A stretch of DNA of 64,000 bases from Pyropia yezoensis (lineage: Eukaryota > Rhodophyta > Bangiophyceae > Bangiales > Bangiaceae). Under the pieces are notes generated by a model. The model worked only from the letters and a program-made list of their open reading frames with translations. It was not told the origin of the DNA and searched no databases. The translations under genes and the position numbers were made by a program. Positions 12,144 through 22,112 of this stretch are shown here, one piece after another. Within the stretch, counting starts at the first letter, position 1. Every line of letters begins with the position of its first letter. The stretch covers positions 19,515,346 to 19,579,345 of the forward strand of contig CM020618.1 in NCBI GenBank assembly GCA_009829735.1. The letters are read 5' to 3'.

Positions 12144-12850
12144 GCGACGGTCATGGCGGCAAGGACAGCGACGGCGACGAGGGCGGCGGCGGCGACGACG
12201 AGGAGTTTGCGGTGCAGGGGAGTGAGAAGACGGCGGCGGCGATTGCGACGGCGACGGTACAGGAGGAGTCGGTTGCGACCGCGGGCGCGGTAGCCGAGGG
12301 GGTGATGGTCGTCGCCCCGCCACTGCCGTTGCCCGCGGTGGCGGCCACCCCGCCTACCGTGGTGCCTGTGAAGCATGCCGCAGCGGGCGACGCGGCGTCG
12401 GTCGTGACCGCGGCGGTGGCGATGGCGACGGCGGCCTCCGCGGCGGCGGCGGCGACCAACGCCTACACGGCTGTCACGGCGGCCGCCGCGGCGGCCGCCG
12501 AGGCGGCCGCGACGGCGGGCAGGCCACAGGCGGCTGTGGCGATGTGTTTTTGGGGGGGTAGTGGCGGCGAGAGTGTTCAGCGGGGGGGGGAGTGGGCGGC
12601 AGGCGGTCGCGTGGACCGTTTGGTGTGGTGGGGGCAGGTCACATGCGACTGTGGCTACGTTTTTACGGGGGGGGCAATCGTGGCGCAGGTGTCTTGGGGA
12701 GTGGGGGGGAGGGGGGCAGGTGGCCGCGGGGACGGTTTCAGGGGGAGGGCGGGGGGACGATGGTGGCGCTTCGTGAGGGGGGGGCCAGTCGGTGGGGACT
12801 GTGAGGTCGGTGTTTGGGCTGAGGGGTGTGGTGGCGGCAGCCGCGCTTAG
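11939..12850 (+). CDS. Possible low-complexity Asp/Gly/Ala-rich protein
   Basis: A 303-codon frame begins with an Asp/Gly-rich tract (about residues 5-85) made from GAC and GGC triplet runs. A less repetitive segment (about 88-150) and an Ala-rich segment (to about 205) follow. In the middle part codons end mostly in G or C and the residues look protein-like (for example EEFAVQGSEK). This favours the frame over its five shadows. The tail after about residue 205 is Gly/Arg-rich and looks noncoding, so the true end may be earlier or involve splicing. No known domain is seen. The triplet array alone would keep frames open by chance, so this call is weak. Confidence 0.3.
11945..12200 (+). repeat. 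Interrupted GAC/GGC trinucleotide repeat tract
   Basis: About 250 bases consist almost entirely of GAC, GGC and related triplets: first GAC-rich (11945-12075), then GGC-rich (12080-12150), then mixed. The phase is kept, so one frame reads Asp/Gly. Such arrays change length easily. Confidence 0.8.
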
Positions 12851-15004
12851 GCCGCAGGGAGAGCGTTGTAAGGGGCGGTGGCGTCCGTTTTTGGCGAGGG
12901 GCGGGGAGAGGACGTTGATTGCTTCGTTGAGGGGAGTCCGGTCACGCGTTTTTGGACGCGGGCATCTGCGGCGATGGCGAGAGAATTGATAGCTGGATGA
13001 GGGTACGGGGCTCGTGTTCGTCTGCGTGAGGGTAAGACGGGGGGGGTAAAGCCACTGTTACACCTGGAGTGGAGTGGGCGGCGGCGGCTGTAGTGGCGGT
13101 GGTGCTTGCGCCACCAGCGCCGGTGCCCGCGCCTGCGCAGGCTTTTTTTTTTTTCTGTTGCGGGCGCAGGAGGTCGGGCGCGGCGGCACCAATGGGCAGT
13201 AGGGATATGCGCGGCGGGGCGGGGTACTTCTGGTGCAGCGGGAGGGGGGAGAATCTGGTGTTGGAATGGCGCAACGTATTGTGGGGACCGACTTTGAGGG
13301 GTCCTCGGGAGGGGCGGTGGCGATCAGCCCGACAAGCTAAAAAGCACCAAGGCTTCTCGTGCACTCGCGCCCCTTCTCACATGAACCATGCCCCCCCCCC
13401 CCACGCCCCTCATGCGCGCGATGTCTTCCCCCTTGCTCCCTGGGGCCGCGCACTGTTAGCGCCTACGCACCCATCTGGGCACACCCTCCCGCACCGCGCT
13501 CCGTTCGCCGAAGGTGGACCCGCCCAAGTCCCCGCATGAGGGACCGCCGCGGAGGGTAGAGGGCTGGGGGGGGTTGTCTCCCCGAGGTGCCTGGACCAGG
13601 AGAGGGGAACAGGAGAGGCAGGGGGGGGGGAGACCGCCTCATGAGGAGGTGTGCGGGGCACCTGCCGATCGTGCCCGAAAGGGCATGGTACACATGTGTA
13701 CCAGGCTTCTTCGTATACCAATCAATCGAGCCCATGACATGGAACATTTACCCCACGAACGTCCCTCTCAAGAACGGGGACTCGGGCACGGAAAAATATT
13801 CTCAAAACAATGGCCTCCTGGTGCCCCCCGGCTCCTCCCCAAAATCGACCACTCCTCTTCCATGCCTCAGTTAGGACATGGGCCCGGTCCGACCCCCGAG
13901 ACGAGCAAAACAATCCGAAAAGGCAGTCCCCATTTCAGGGTCGCAAGCAACCGGTCCACCCAGGGTGTCCCTGAGAGCGGTGCACCAGCCAGGAGACCCA
14001 GGAACCTCATGAGTTCGCATGGACCTCTGTGATCCTTCTGTCAGCATGGGGGGCGTGGACCTCGTCACAGCCGGTGTCCTGCCCGCGCCCGAGCGGAGAA
14101 GAACATCGATGTATCTTTTTTGTGCAACGTACCATAGGTTTCCATATTTTGGGGATGATCACCAATTGATGACATCAGCCGTTTTAGCAAGGCACTAAAT
14201 AATTAGTTTGAGTACCTCCTGTACGTTTGCCTTGTTCTTGGAGGCTCGTACTGCCTGTGCCATCAAAGGCACGCCGGATGATGAAGGCGTACGGGTTTCA
14301 AGGAAGCACGCGCAATAAGAGCGCGTCTTGTTCAACGCACGCAGGTGCGTCGCGGAGCAGGTGACTGATGTTTTATTGTTGCTTGTTTCGTTATTAAGGG
14401 GTTATCTTGCCCGGCCAGCGAGGTCACCTTCGCGTCACATCTTTGTGACCGCCATTGGATCCCCCCACGGTACGCAACCTGAATCGATCACGGGCTCAAC
14501 CAGATCCTGGGACCTGTCCCGACGCCGGGCGGCGGGTACAAGTAGCGGACGCGTGGGCACCTCCGGCCGTCCAACAGCCCGATGCCCTCGCTTGCCCTCG
14601 CGCTTCCCGCCTACGGTCCCTTTGAGAGGCGCGCTGGCCGCCGCTTATCTCACTCTCTTTGTATATCTATTCTCTCTTTCCCTCTCTCTCTTTTTCTTTC
14701 GTGCCTCCCGCTCGCGTGTGCACGCTGCTACACTTCTTTACGTGGGACCAGTTCTCACTGGGCTGAGCAGGATGAGCCGCACCGCTCTCCTCCTCACAAT
14801 TGCCCTTCACTAATATAGTATCGAGCTGGCACACCCCGCGGCTTGGAGGCAGGAGTAACATTTACAGACCTACCCAGCACTGAAGTACGACAAAGACTTC
14901 CTGAGACCCGGGGCACGAAGAGTATGTCGCATGCGGCAGAGCACCACAAGCGTACAAACCCGGCCTCCCTGCTGCCCCCCCTGACCCTCACCCCACCTTG
15001 CGAG
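12851..15004. other. Stretch with no supported gene
   Basis: GC-rich DNA with many homopolymer G and C runs (13030, 13388, 13620) up to about 14.05 kb, then a mixed-composition stretch with a pyrimidine-rich patch near 14660-14700. Several open frames of 100-170 codons occur on both strands, but none has a motif, a consistent codon bias or a clear start context. The Ala-rich end of the gene on the minus strand may run into the right edge. Confidence 0.45.
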
Positions 15005-15217
15005 TCATCTTCGCTCACTGCCGCCATACGCGGCGCCACGGCTGCCGCGCGCAGTCGCCGGGAGGTTCACCCTCTGCGGCTCGGGTGCAAACGCCGCCGC
15101 CACCAGCGCGGCCACGGGCGTAGCGGGCGGCACCGCCGCGGCGGCGGCGGCCGCGCCCTGCGCGGCGGTGGCGGCCACGGCTGCGGCGGCGGCGGCCGCC
15201 GCGGCCTCCACGGCGGC

Positions 15218-17832
15218 TCACCGCTGACTCGCGCGGCGGGGCGGCGCGGGCGGCACGCCACGGGTCAAGCGGCCAGTGGGGTCAGGGGCGGGGGCACCGC
15301 CCGTGGGGGCGACGACCGTGGCAGCGGTGACGTCCCGCGGGGCGGCTGCCGCTGCAGGGCCGCAACGGCCGCCACAGTCGAGGGCGGCTGTGAAAGGACC
15401 TTCCGGCAGGGGCGCCCAGCGCACACGCCCGCCGCCGCCACCGCCGCCACCGCCGCGGTACCCAGGCCGCTCGTCGCACGCCGTCGCCCCCCACCCGCTG
15501 GCAGCGGCGAATGCGCCAGACACAGGCGGCGGTGGCGACCCCGCTCCCGCCGACCCGTCCCCCTTCGCATTGCTTGCCGTCGCTACCGACGTTGCTGTCG
15601 CTGCGGCTGCTGCTTCTGCCGGTGCGCCTCCCGCCGGGCCCACAGCGGTGGGCGCCTGCCCCACTTGCTGCACGGCCCCATCCGACTGCACCGCCGTCGC
15701 AGATGCTGCAAGCAGAGACGGCGCACGCAGTGGTAGCGACAGCGGGTGCGGCGTCGGCGGCGACTGGGCTGGTGGGGGCAGGCCAGACTGCTTCCGCGGC
15801 AGCCGAGGCGTGGCAAGCAGGGGGAAGTCACAACTGGCGCCATCGCCTACGCAGTCGGTGGAGTCGCCACCAACACTGCCACAGCTGTTGCAACCGCAGC
15901 CGCGGCCGTCGCTGCAGCCCCCGTCACCCCCGCCCTCGTCGCGTCCGCCAGCGACGTGGGGCGTAGCCACTGCAGCGCCCGTCGGCGCATCGGCGCCGGC
16001 AGCGGGGCGCAACAGCGCACCACCGCCCGTGCCGGCGTCCGCGCCCCGCCGTGGGATGCTGCAACCTGATGGTGGTGACGGCAATGACAATGAAGAAGGC
16101 GGGGATGATGACCGCCGCCCCACGGGCGCCCCGGTCGTTGCGCCGGGGGCGGGGGCGGGGAGGACGCCCATAGAGATCTTCCCAGCCGCGCTAGAGCGGC
16201 CGAGGGCAGCGGCTGTGCGCAACGGCCGGTCGGGAACGAGCGGGGGAAAAGGAAACGCGCCCGCCGGCGTGGTGCGCGTGTCCCGAAAAACAAGCGCAGC
16301 GGGGGCGACGGCCTGCAGGTGACCCATTGCTGCCTCGAGGCAGTCGCCCTCGAGCTGGTCGGCCACCTTCAGACCGACGACACGCCGGTCGACCGCATGC
16401 GCCGACGGCAGCAGCCCACAAACCAGAGAGGCGCGCAGCAGCATCACCGCAGCCCCCTTGGCAATCTGCTCAGCGCGCTGCGTCAGCAGCTCAGGCCGAG
16501 ACGCGCCCGTAGGAAGTTTGCAGGCCGCCTCGTACGCGTCCAGCTTCGCAGCGCCCAGCGACAGGACCTCATCGCCCATCAGAGTGTGGACCAAAGCAAA
16601 CATCTGGTCCAAAAACGACAGGATAGCCTCCAGCTCCATGGCAGAGTGGAGATACGACTCGGTCGGCAGGTCAGAGAAGGGCGACGTCTCAGAAGAGCCA
16701 GTGGCAGCTGAAGCTGAGACATGGTCGCGACTGGACTGCTTGGCGCTCACAGACGGCTCTGCGTCGGCCAAATCGCCATAGGCCCGCATCGCCCACCAGC
16801 CCAACGGGGAAGGGTGGGGCCGGAACGGTGACGGGGCAGACCCGACAAGGCAACCCCCTGCGTACAACAGGGACACAGCCGCCGACAGGCACCACCTGGG
16901 GCGGGGGTCTGTGACAGGCGTGCGGCAAGACGGTCGCATCGCCGCGTCGGCAAGGCTAGCCCACCCGCTCCGTCCGCCCACGATGTCGGCCGCCGTCGCC
17001 GGGGATGCGCTCAGCCCAATCTCAGCCATGGTCCGCCGCACCGCCTCTTCCTCCAAGGGACCAGCCCCAACGAGGGAAGGGGCAATGGTAAACCCCCAAC
17101 GTCGCGGACAGTCTGCAAAAGGGAGGCCTGAGCGGCTGCCCAGCGCGTCAAAAACAGGCACACGGCGCCGCCCAAGCGTGCGTCAAAAGAAGGCCGCGCC
17201 GCCACGCCCATCTCGTCCAGGGCGTCGTCGCCCACGGCCGAGCAGCGAGGGGCGTCAAAGGAGAGGATGGGTGCAGCGTCGTCCACCGCCGCGTCATACC
17301 CCACCGGAGCGCGAGCCAGGACGTCGTAAAACACATGGTGCACAAAGAACGGCAACAAGGACAGGATGGGCAGCGACCACAGGGGAGACGCGCTCACGCC
17401 GGGCCCGACAGAGTAGCGAAAAAGGGCAGCAAACCGGCAGGCCAGCTCGTAGCGGTCTCACACTCGCAGCGTGCACGGGGTCATCCGGTTGGTCGCCACC
17501 AACAAGGCGGGGTAGGCGTTCATGTTGAGGGACGTCAGGACCCCCTGGCCTGCCCCCTTGAGCAGCCGCCGCTCCCAGCGGGACACGGCCTGGCGGGCGC
17601 CGCTGCGGGTGCGGGAGCCGCTGGACGGTCCGTACCTCGACTGGCAGGCGGCCGCTCGCTTGTCGGGGCGTGCGTACGACGGTAGCGTCTCCAAGTAGGC
17701 GCCAATGCGGGCCGGTTCGCGGAGGTAGTGGCGCACTACGCCACCCATCAGGCCAGCAAAGGACGACGCGTAGAGGGTTGCCACGTCGTACGATAAGCAA
17801 TCCGTGGTGAGCTCGAGCTCGTCCGCCGCCAT
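15218..17832 (-). CDS. Unrecognised host gene with in-frame UGA codons
   Basis: Coding character on the minus strand starts at an ATG at 17832 (MAADELEL). The frame stays open through a UGA at 17458-17460 and reads on in the same frame with protein-like sequence (RYELACRF, then a hydrophobic segment near SLPILSLLPFFVHHVFYDVL). Coding then passes to another frame. A 50-base GT...AG intron around 17030-17100 would join the two frames in phase (reading RD then EEAVRRTMAE), though such an intron is very short. The rest (to 15218) holds a helical block (MELEAILSFLDQMFALVHTLMG) and a long Pro/Ala/Gly-rich tail. After a second UGA (15218-15220) the same frame is open to a third UGA at 15005. I recognise no family. 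It could be a functional gene with recoded UGA, a decaying pseudogene, or one affected by sequence errors. Confidence 0.5.
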
Positions 17833-18245
17833 GGCCACCGCTGACAAGAGATTACCAGAGCACAAGAAAAGAGGACGGGACGCACCGCGGTGGCACGCAA
17901 CAGGACGGGGCACGCACCAGATGTCATATAACGAGGGCCGTGGGGAGGGTCGATGGGGGGTCGTCCCGTTGGGCGCACGCCCGTAGGGAACAAGCGGTAA
18001 CACCGGCAGGCCGCTCGCCAACACAAAAGTGTCCTGGAGGGAGTGCGCGCGGGCGCAGGTGCGCGCAACGAAGGAACCGGCCAGAGAGCGGGCTCACGCG
18101 CCGTCGCCCGCAGGCTTCGCGCGGGGCCGGACACGTGGGCGCATACCCCCTTGTCGTCGGTCCCCACTGCCAACAGCACACCGTCGCACGAGGGTCTTTG
18201 GACACTAATGAAGGCACCAATGCAGGCAGAAAAGCATAGGTGCCT
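17833..18245. other. Intergenic region upstream of the unrecognised minus-strand gene
   Basis: About 410 bases lie between the end of the MATE gene and the start of the next minus-strand gene. They should hold the promoter and 5' leader of the gene starting at 17832 and the 3' end of the MATE transcript. No clear TATA box or polyadenylation signal was identified. Confidence 0.4.
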
Positions 18246-18328
18246 CTATGGCAGCTCCTCATACCCACCAGCTCGTTCCCTACACCGCCGAACCTGCCAC
18301 TCCCAGTCGGTTGCAACAACCGCCCACC

Positions 18329-19771
18329 CTACCCCCCCACGAGCAGCGCCGAGCCTGCAATCATACCCCCCCACAATCCACACAAGGTCGCCACACTCCC
18401 CCACTCTGCGTGCGCCGCCACTGTGGCCGCCGCCGCACCGACGGGCAGGCCGACTACCCAAAAGAGCAACACCGCGCCCCAAGCACCCAGTACCTGCCGC
18501 CCGCTGCCGCGGAGAATACCGCTCAGTGCAGCCGTGCAGCCGTCTGCCACGACGTAGGCACCAAGCAACGGGGCCACCGCGCGGACGACGCCAACAACAT
18601 TTTCATTGCGGCTGTACAAGACAGACCACAGCGGCGCCGACGACACGATGGCCGCGGCCTGAGCAGCCGCCAACCCACCGCCGGCAGCCAATGCCACCAG
18701 TGCCGCCATCCGAGCAGCAGACGCGCGATGAGCGCCGAGAGCCGCACCCACTCGTGTGGCGGCACCCGTGCCTACCGCGTGCGGCGCCAGGTACGCAAGG
18801 AACGCAAGGTTGGCCAGCACCACATGGGCCGCCAGGACGATCGGTCCGAATCGGGCGGCAACCAGATTGGTCACTTCCAGGGCCCACCACTCGGCGCACT
18901 CTTGCGCGGCACCAGGAGCTGCCAAGCGGAGGTAGGAGCGAAGGTGGGCCGGCGCAAAGGCGGCTGCTGGGGACCATCCCGTCCAGCACAGGGGCAGCAA
19001 GCGACGGGTAATCACAATCGCCAACAGCACCACGGCATTGACAACGTGCGAGGCGGTCAGTGCAAGCGCCGACACGCGAGCAAGGGTGGTCGACGATGGT
19101 GGTGGTGACACCGCCGAAGCCCAAAAAACCAGCCCCGCGTGCGCGCTGGTGTTTGTGAAGAGCGCAGCTATGCTAGACGATACCATCGGGGCGGCCAACC
19201 CGCCGGCGAGCAAATAGCGCCGTAGCGAGTCGTAGGCCACCACAGGAAATATCGCCATGGATGACCAGCGCAAGTAGACGGAAGCAACGGTGACAACACC
19301 AGCGTCGTCACCGCCGAGCGCGACAGCCAACAACCGTCGTGGGTGAAGGAGGAGCGGCAGGACGACCACAGAGAAAACGATGCTGACAAACAGCCCCCGC
19401 TGCGCGAGTAGCCCCACCTGGGCAAATGCGCCCGCTCCAAAGGCCGCCGCCGCGAGCGTGCTCTGCGCAGACGCAGCCCCGAGCGTCGGGGCGGCGGCAA
19501 AGGCGTTAAAGACCGAAATCGCCACCGCGGCGCCGCCCACCAAGGCAGGGTCCGAGAAGCGACCCAACGCCAACACCACGGTTGTCAGGGACATCCCGAC
19601 CTCTGCAAGAAGCGCGACACAGCAAGGTGCTGCGAGGCCGAACAGAGCAGCAGCTTCCGCGCGGGCAGCTGGAGGTATGTGGACGGTGGGTGAAGCGGCC
19701 ACAGCGATAGCGGCATCTGTGGCCTCGCTGGCAGGGTCGCTCAGTTGACCATCGCCGTTGGCTCGGCTCAT
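18329..19771 (-). CDS. MATE-family multidrug/toxin extrusion transporter
   Basis: A 480-residue membrane protein with about eleven to twelve hydrophobic segments in two halves (about residues 40-250 and 280-480), the MATE pattern. Family blocks seen are NAFAAAPTLGAASAQ with FGAG (about 89-113), EWW in the seventh segment region (294-296), RVGAALGA (340-347) and ILRGSGRQVLGA (419-430). MATE proteins export organic cations or metabolites in exchange for H+ or Na+ across plasma, vacuolar or plastid membranes. The start at 19771 (MSRANGDG) is preferred to an upstream Met at 19855, which adds only a Pro-rich leader. The frame ends early, inside the last membrane helix, at a run of seven C (18332-18338). 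The next frame continues with TDWEWQVRRCRER to 18246, which resembles the usual MATE C-terminus, so a one-base slip in the run is likely. No intron is needed. Confidence 0.88.
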   Translation of the reverse strand: MSRANGDGQLSDPASEATDAAIAVAASPTVHIPPAARAEAAALFGLAAPCCVALLAEVGMSLTTVVLALGRFSDPALVGGAAVAISVFNAFAAAPTLGAASAQSTLAAAAFGAGAFAQVGLLAQRGLFVSIVFSVVVLPLLLHPRRLLAVALGGDDAGVVTVASVYLRWSSMAIFPVVAYDSLRRYLLAGGLAAPMVSSSIAALFTNTSAHAGLVFWASAVSPPPSSTTLARVSALALTASHVVNAVVLLAIVITRRLLPLCWTGWSPAAAFAPAHLRSYLRLAAPGAAQECAEWWALEVTNLVAARFGPIVLAAHVVLANLAFLAYLAPHAVGTGAATRVGAALGAHRASAARMAALVALAAGGGLAAAQAAAIVSSAPLWSVLYSRNENVVGVVRAVAPLLGAYVVADGCTAALSGILRGSGRQVLGAWGAVLLFWVVGLPVGAAAATVAAHAEWGSVATLCGLWGGMIAGSALLVGG

Positions 19772-19904
19772 TCTCGGCACTGAAGCAGGAGAAAGAAGGG
19801 GACACAGCCGATATGAGGGGGGAACATACCTGGGAGGCTGGTCACACGGACCCAACTCGAGCGCTGCAGTGCGAAACGGGCAGGGAAGAAGTCGTGGCTT
19901 ACAG

Positions 19905-19990
19905 TTGATGACTCCCGGGTTGCTAGATATCTAGATAGATATCTACCGTAACAGTTAATTAATCAAAGCATAAATAATAATAAAATAATC
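19905..19990 (-). promoter_or_regulatory. AT-rich region upstream of the MATE gene, possible promoter
   Basis: An abrupt AT-rich island in GC-rich DNA, 130-220 bases upstream of the MATE start. It contains an inverted repeat, agatatctagatagatatct (19924-19943), and a run of TAAT/AAATAA words that could serve as TATA-like elements. Position and composition are the only evidence. Confidence 0.3.
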
Positions 19991-20854
19991 CATTGATGTT
20001 TCCTAGTTTTACTTTCGAGGAGGTGATGCGGGCGCAGAAGGCGCGCTTGTGCGTTTCGGAGAGGTTCGGTCGCTCCAGGACTGAGTCTCTCCGACCTTTC
20101 GCGGTGGTATTTGCTTCGATGTCATCGAACCATGCTGTGCTTCAGTCAAAGCCTGAGAGCGTTTCCCTTGCATACTGCTGGGCACAAGGAGCGGGGAAAC
20201 CTGGTGGAGTGATGGGGGGGGGGGGAGAAATGGAAACGGCGCGCGGGGACGGGGTAGACGCCGCGCAGCAGGGAACATCGAACCGCAAGCTCGGGGTGCT
20301 TGCTGTGCCGGAGTCGCGCATGCGCGTCCTTTGTGACGTCTACGGCATAGGGAAATCGGATTCCCAAATCGGGGTCGTGACAAAACCCCCAGTATTCTTC
20401 TTGGCCCGACACAGGGCTCAACGACTCCTTGAAAACATTGTGGGAACAATCCCACGATGCGCACCTTAGATAGGAGTGTTCGCTGCCGACACACGTCCAT
20501 TGCCCCCCGCCGTTGTCGCTGCCGTCTTCTCTGCGCTTCTTTCTTTTCAAAGAGGTCACAGTAGGAACTGAGAAAAGCGAACCCCCGTCACTCGCTCTGA
20601 TTCTGCGACCGTAAGCGTAATTCTGGCGCCCCCCTACCCTCGCAGTCACCTTCGCTGGCAGCGCAACCTGTCAAGCGGCGCGCAGGACATCCAACATCAG
20701 CTCGGGTACCTCAGTCGGATGGAAGTTGGGAGCTAGTCGCAGGCTAAGGTTAAGAGCGCTGACGCGGTCACGATCTTGCAAGCCAGAGAGATTCAGCAGG
20801 AATTCAAAGATTTTACTAAAAACCTGGTTTTGACAGCTTAATCGATTGATCAAG
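19991..20854. other. Stretch with no supported gene
   Basis: Open frames of 150-170 codons occur on both strands (20009-20649) but have no motif, and their overlap suggests chance. A ten-G run lies near 20214-20224. It may include the 5' region of the MATE transcript. Confidence 0.4.
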
Positions 20855-21324
20855 CTAGGGTTGGATTGGGCGCCCTCGTTCTCAAGGAGCGGTGTCTAAA
20901 GGCGCCCAAGAGCGCGCTATGAGCGCCTAAGCGCGCTCTGAGCGCCCTGAGCGTCCTCAATTAGCACCCTAACAAATACGCTTGCGGCCCCCTTTTTAAG
21001 TGAATAATGTATCTGAAGTATGAATGTATGTGACTCATTCACAAAGAGTCACAAGTCATCTGAGTCCCAGTGTCTCATCTTTTCGTCGACTTGCGCTTTG
21101 ATCGCGGCGCCGCCGCATTGGTAACTCCTATACAAGCTCGTTGTGAACTACTTTTCTCCTCTTGTGAAGTAGAAGAAGTGGACCCCTGGAAGGAAGAATA
21201 ACGTAAACGCGAACTGTGGGCGCCCACTTTGGCTGGGCGCAGGGCGCTTGCGGGCCCTATGAGCACCTCAATGGCGCCCAAAAGCGCTCATAAAGAGCGC
21301 CCCGGGCGTCCGATCCAACCCTAG
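20855..21324. mobile_element. MITE-like element with terminal inverted repeats
   Basis: The left end CTAGGGTTGGATTGGGCGCCC is matched in inverse at the right end with two mismatches in 21 bases. The 470-bp interior has no coding frame and is rich in short GCGCCC/GAGCGC words on both sides, so the subterminal parts are partly complementary as well. Flanking TA dinucleotides just outside GGGTTGG...CCAACCC fit the TA target of Tc1/mariner-type elements. The outer CTAG could instead be a 4-bp duplication. It is a plain non-autonomous DNA element, and the transposase source is unknown. Confidence 0.65.
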
Positions 21325-22007
21325 AGGTCTATTCTACATAGCTCGTCACTTCAAAATTCTTTTTTCTCTCAGAAGCATCTCATCGGCTACAGCTCAAACT
21401 TAGTGAAGATGATCCACAGTACGCTCCGGCCCAGTGATTAAAAAAACAGGACCCACAAACGTGTTCTTGCGCTTGAGTGCTCGCCCAACGGGCAATGAGG
21501 GTCCTCTGGCCTCTCCGGGGCGATCCGGACAAGGCCGTTGGGTCCGAGTTACAATCGGCATGAAATTCGTGGACTCTGATTTTGGCCGAACGAGGGTTAC
21601 ATGGTGGCTCATTCCTCATCGAGTCATGGGGAGTTAGACCACTGATTTCACTGTCAACTGCGTAATCCCGCTGCGCCAGGCGCGGACGATACAGCCAGCC
21701 ATAATCCCGTCATTGCGATCTCGGGCTCGGCGGTCGGTGTAGCCGTCGCCGTTGCCTTCGCGACAGCGCGACAGGAGGCCATCCTGCTTCGTTTGGACAG
21801 TAACAAACAGCTTTGAGTATCCTCGCATTGGAGAGTAACCGGCTGTCGGCAGCAGGGAGCAACCACGGCCAACCGTACCTTTCTAATGCAGAAGGGAGTG
21901 ACAAGGGCGCCCTCCTCGCCGTCGCCCTCCTCACCTCTCCACTCCTCTCATCCTCTTCGACGGGCTCCTCTCCGTCCTCCTCTTTCCCTGCCCCGGCACC
22001 CATCGTG

Positions 22008-22112
22008 CCATCACCCTTCTCGCCACCCACCGCGCCATCACCCTTCTCGCCACCCACCGCGCCATCACCCTTCTCGCCACCCACCGAGCCATCACCCTTC
22101 TCGCCACCCTCC
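22008..22112 (+). repeat. 27-bp minisatellite, about four copies
   Basis: The unit ccatcacccttctcgccacc plus seven more bases repeats at 22008, 22035, 22062 and 22089 with near identity. It keeps a nine-codon phase (PSPFSPPTA on the plus strand). Confidence 0.85.

Noticed and set aside
14328-14813. 161-codon plus-strand frame with a hydrophobic Leu/Phe/Ser patch
   Set aside because: The patch comes from a pyrimidine-rich low-complexity run (ctctctctttttctttc), and no other coding sign is present.
15005-17832. Selenoprotein explanation for the in-frame UGA codons
   Set aside because: No selenoprotein family or redox motif surrounds the UGA codons, and the second lies in a low-complexity tail. 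Sequence error or decay is at least as likely.
22008-22112. CRISPR-like array
   Set aside because: The units are contiguous 27-bp tandem repeats with no spacers, in a eukaryotic context.
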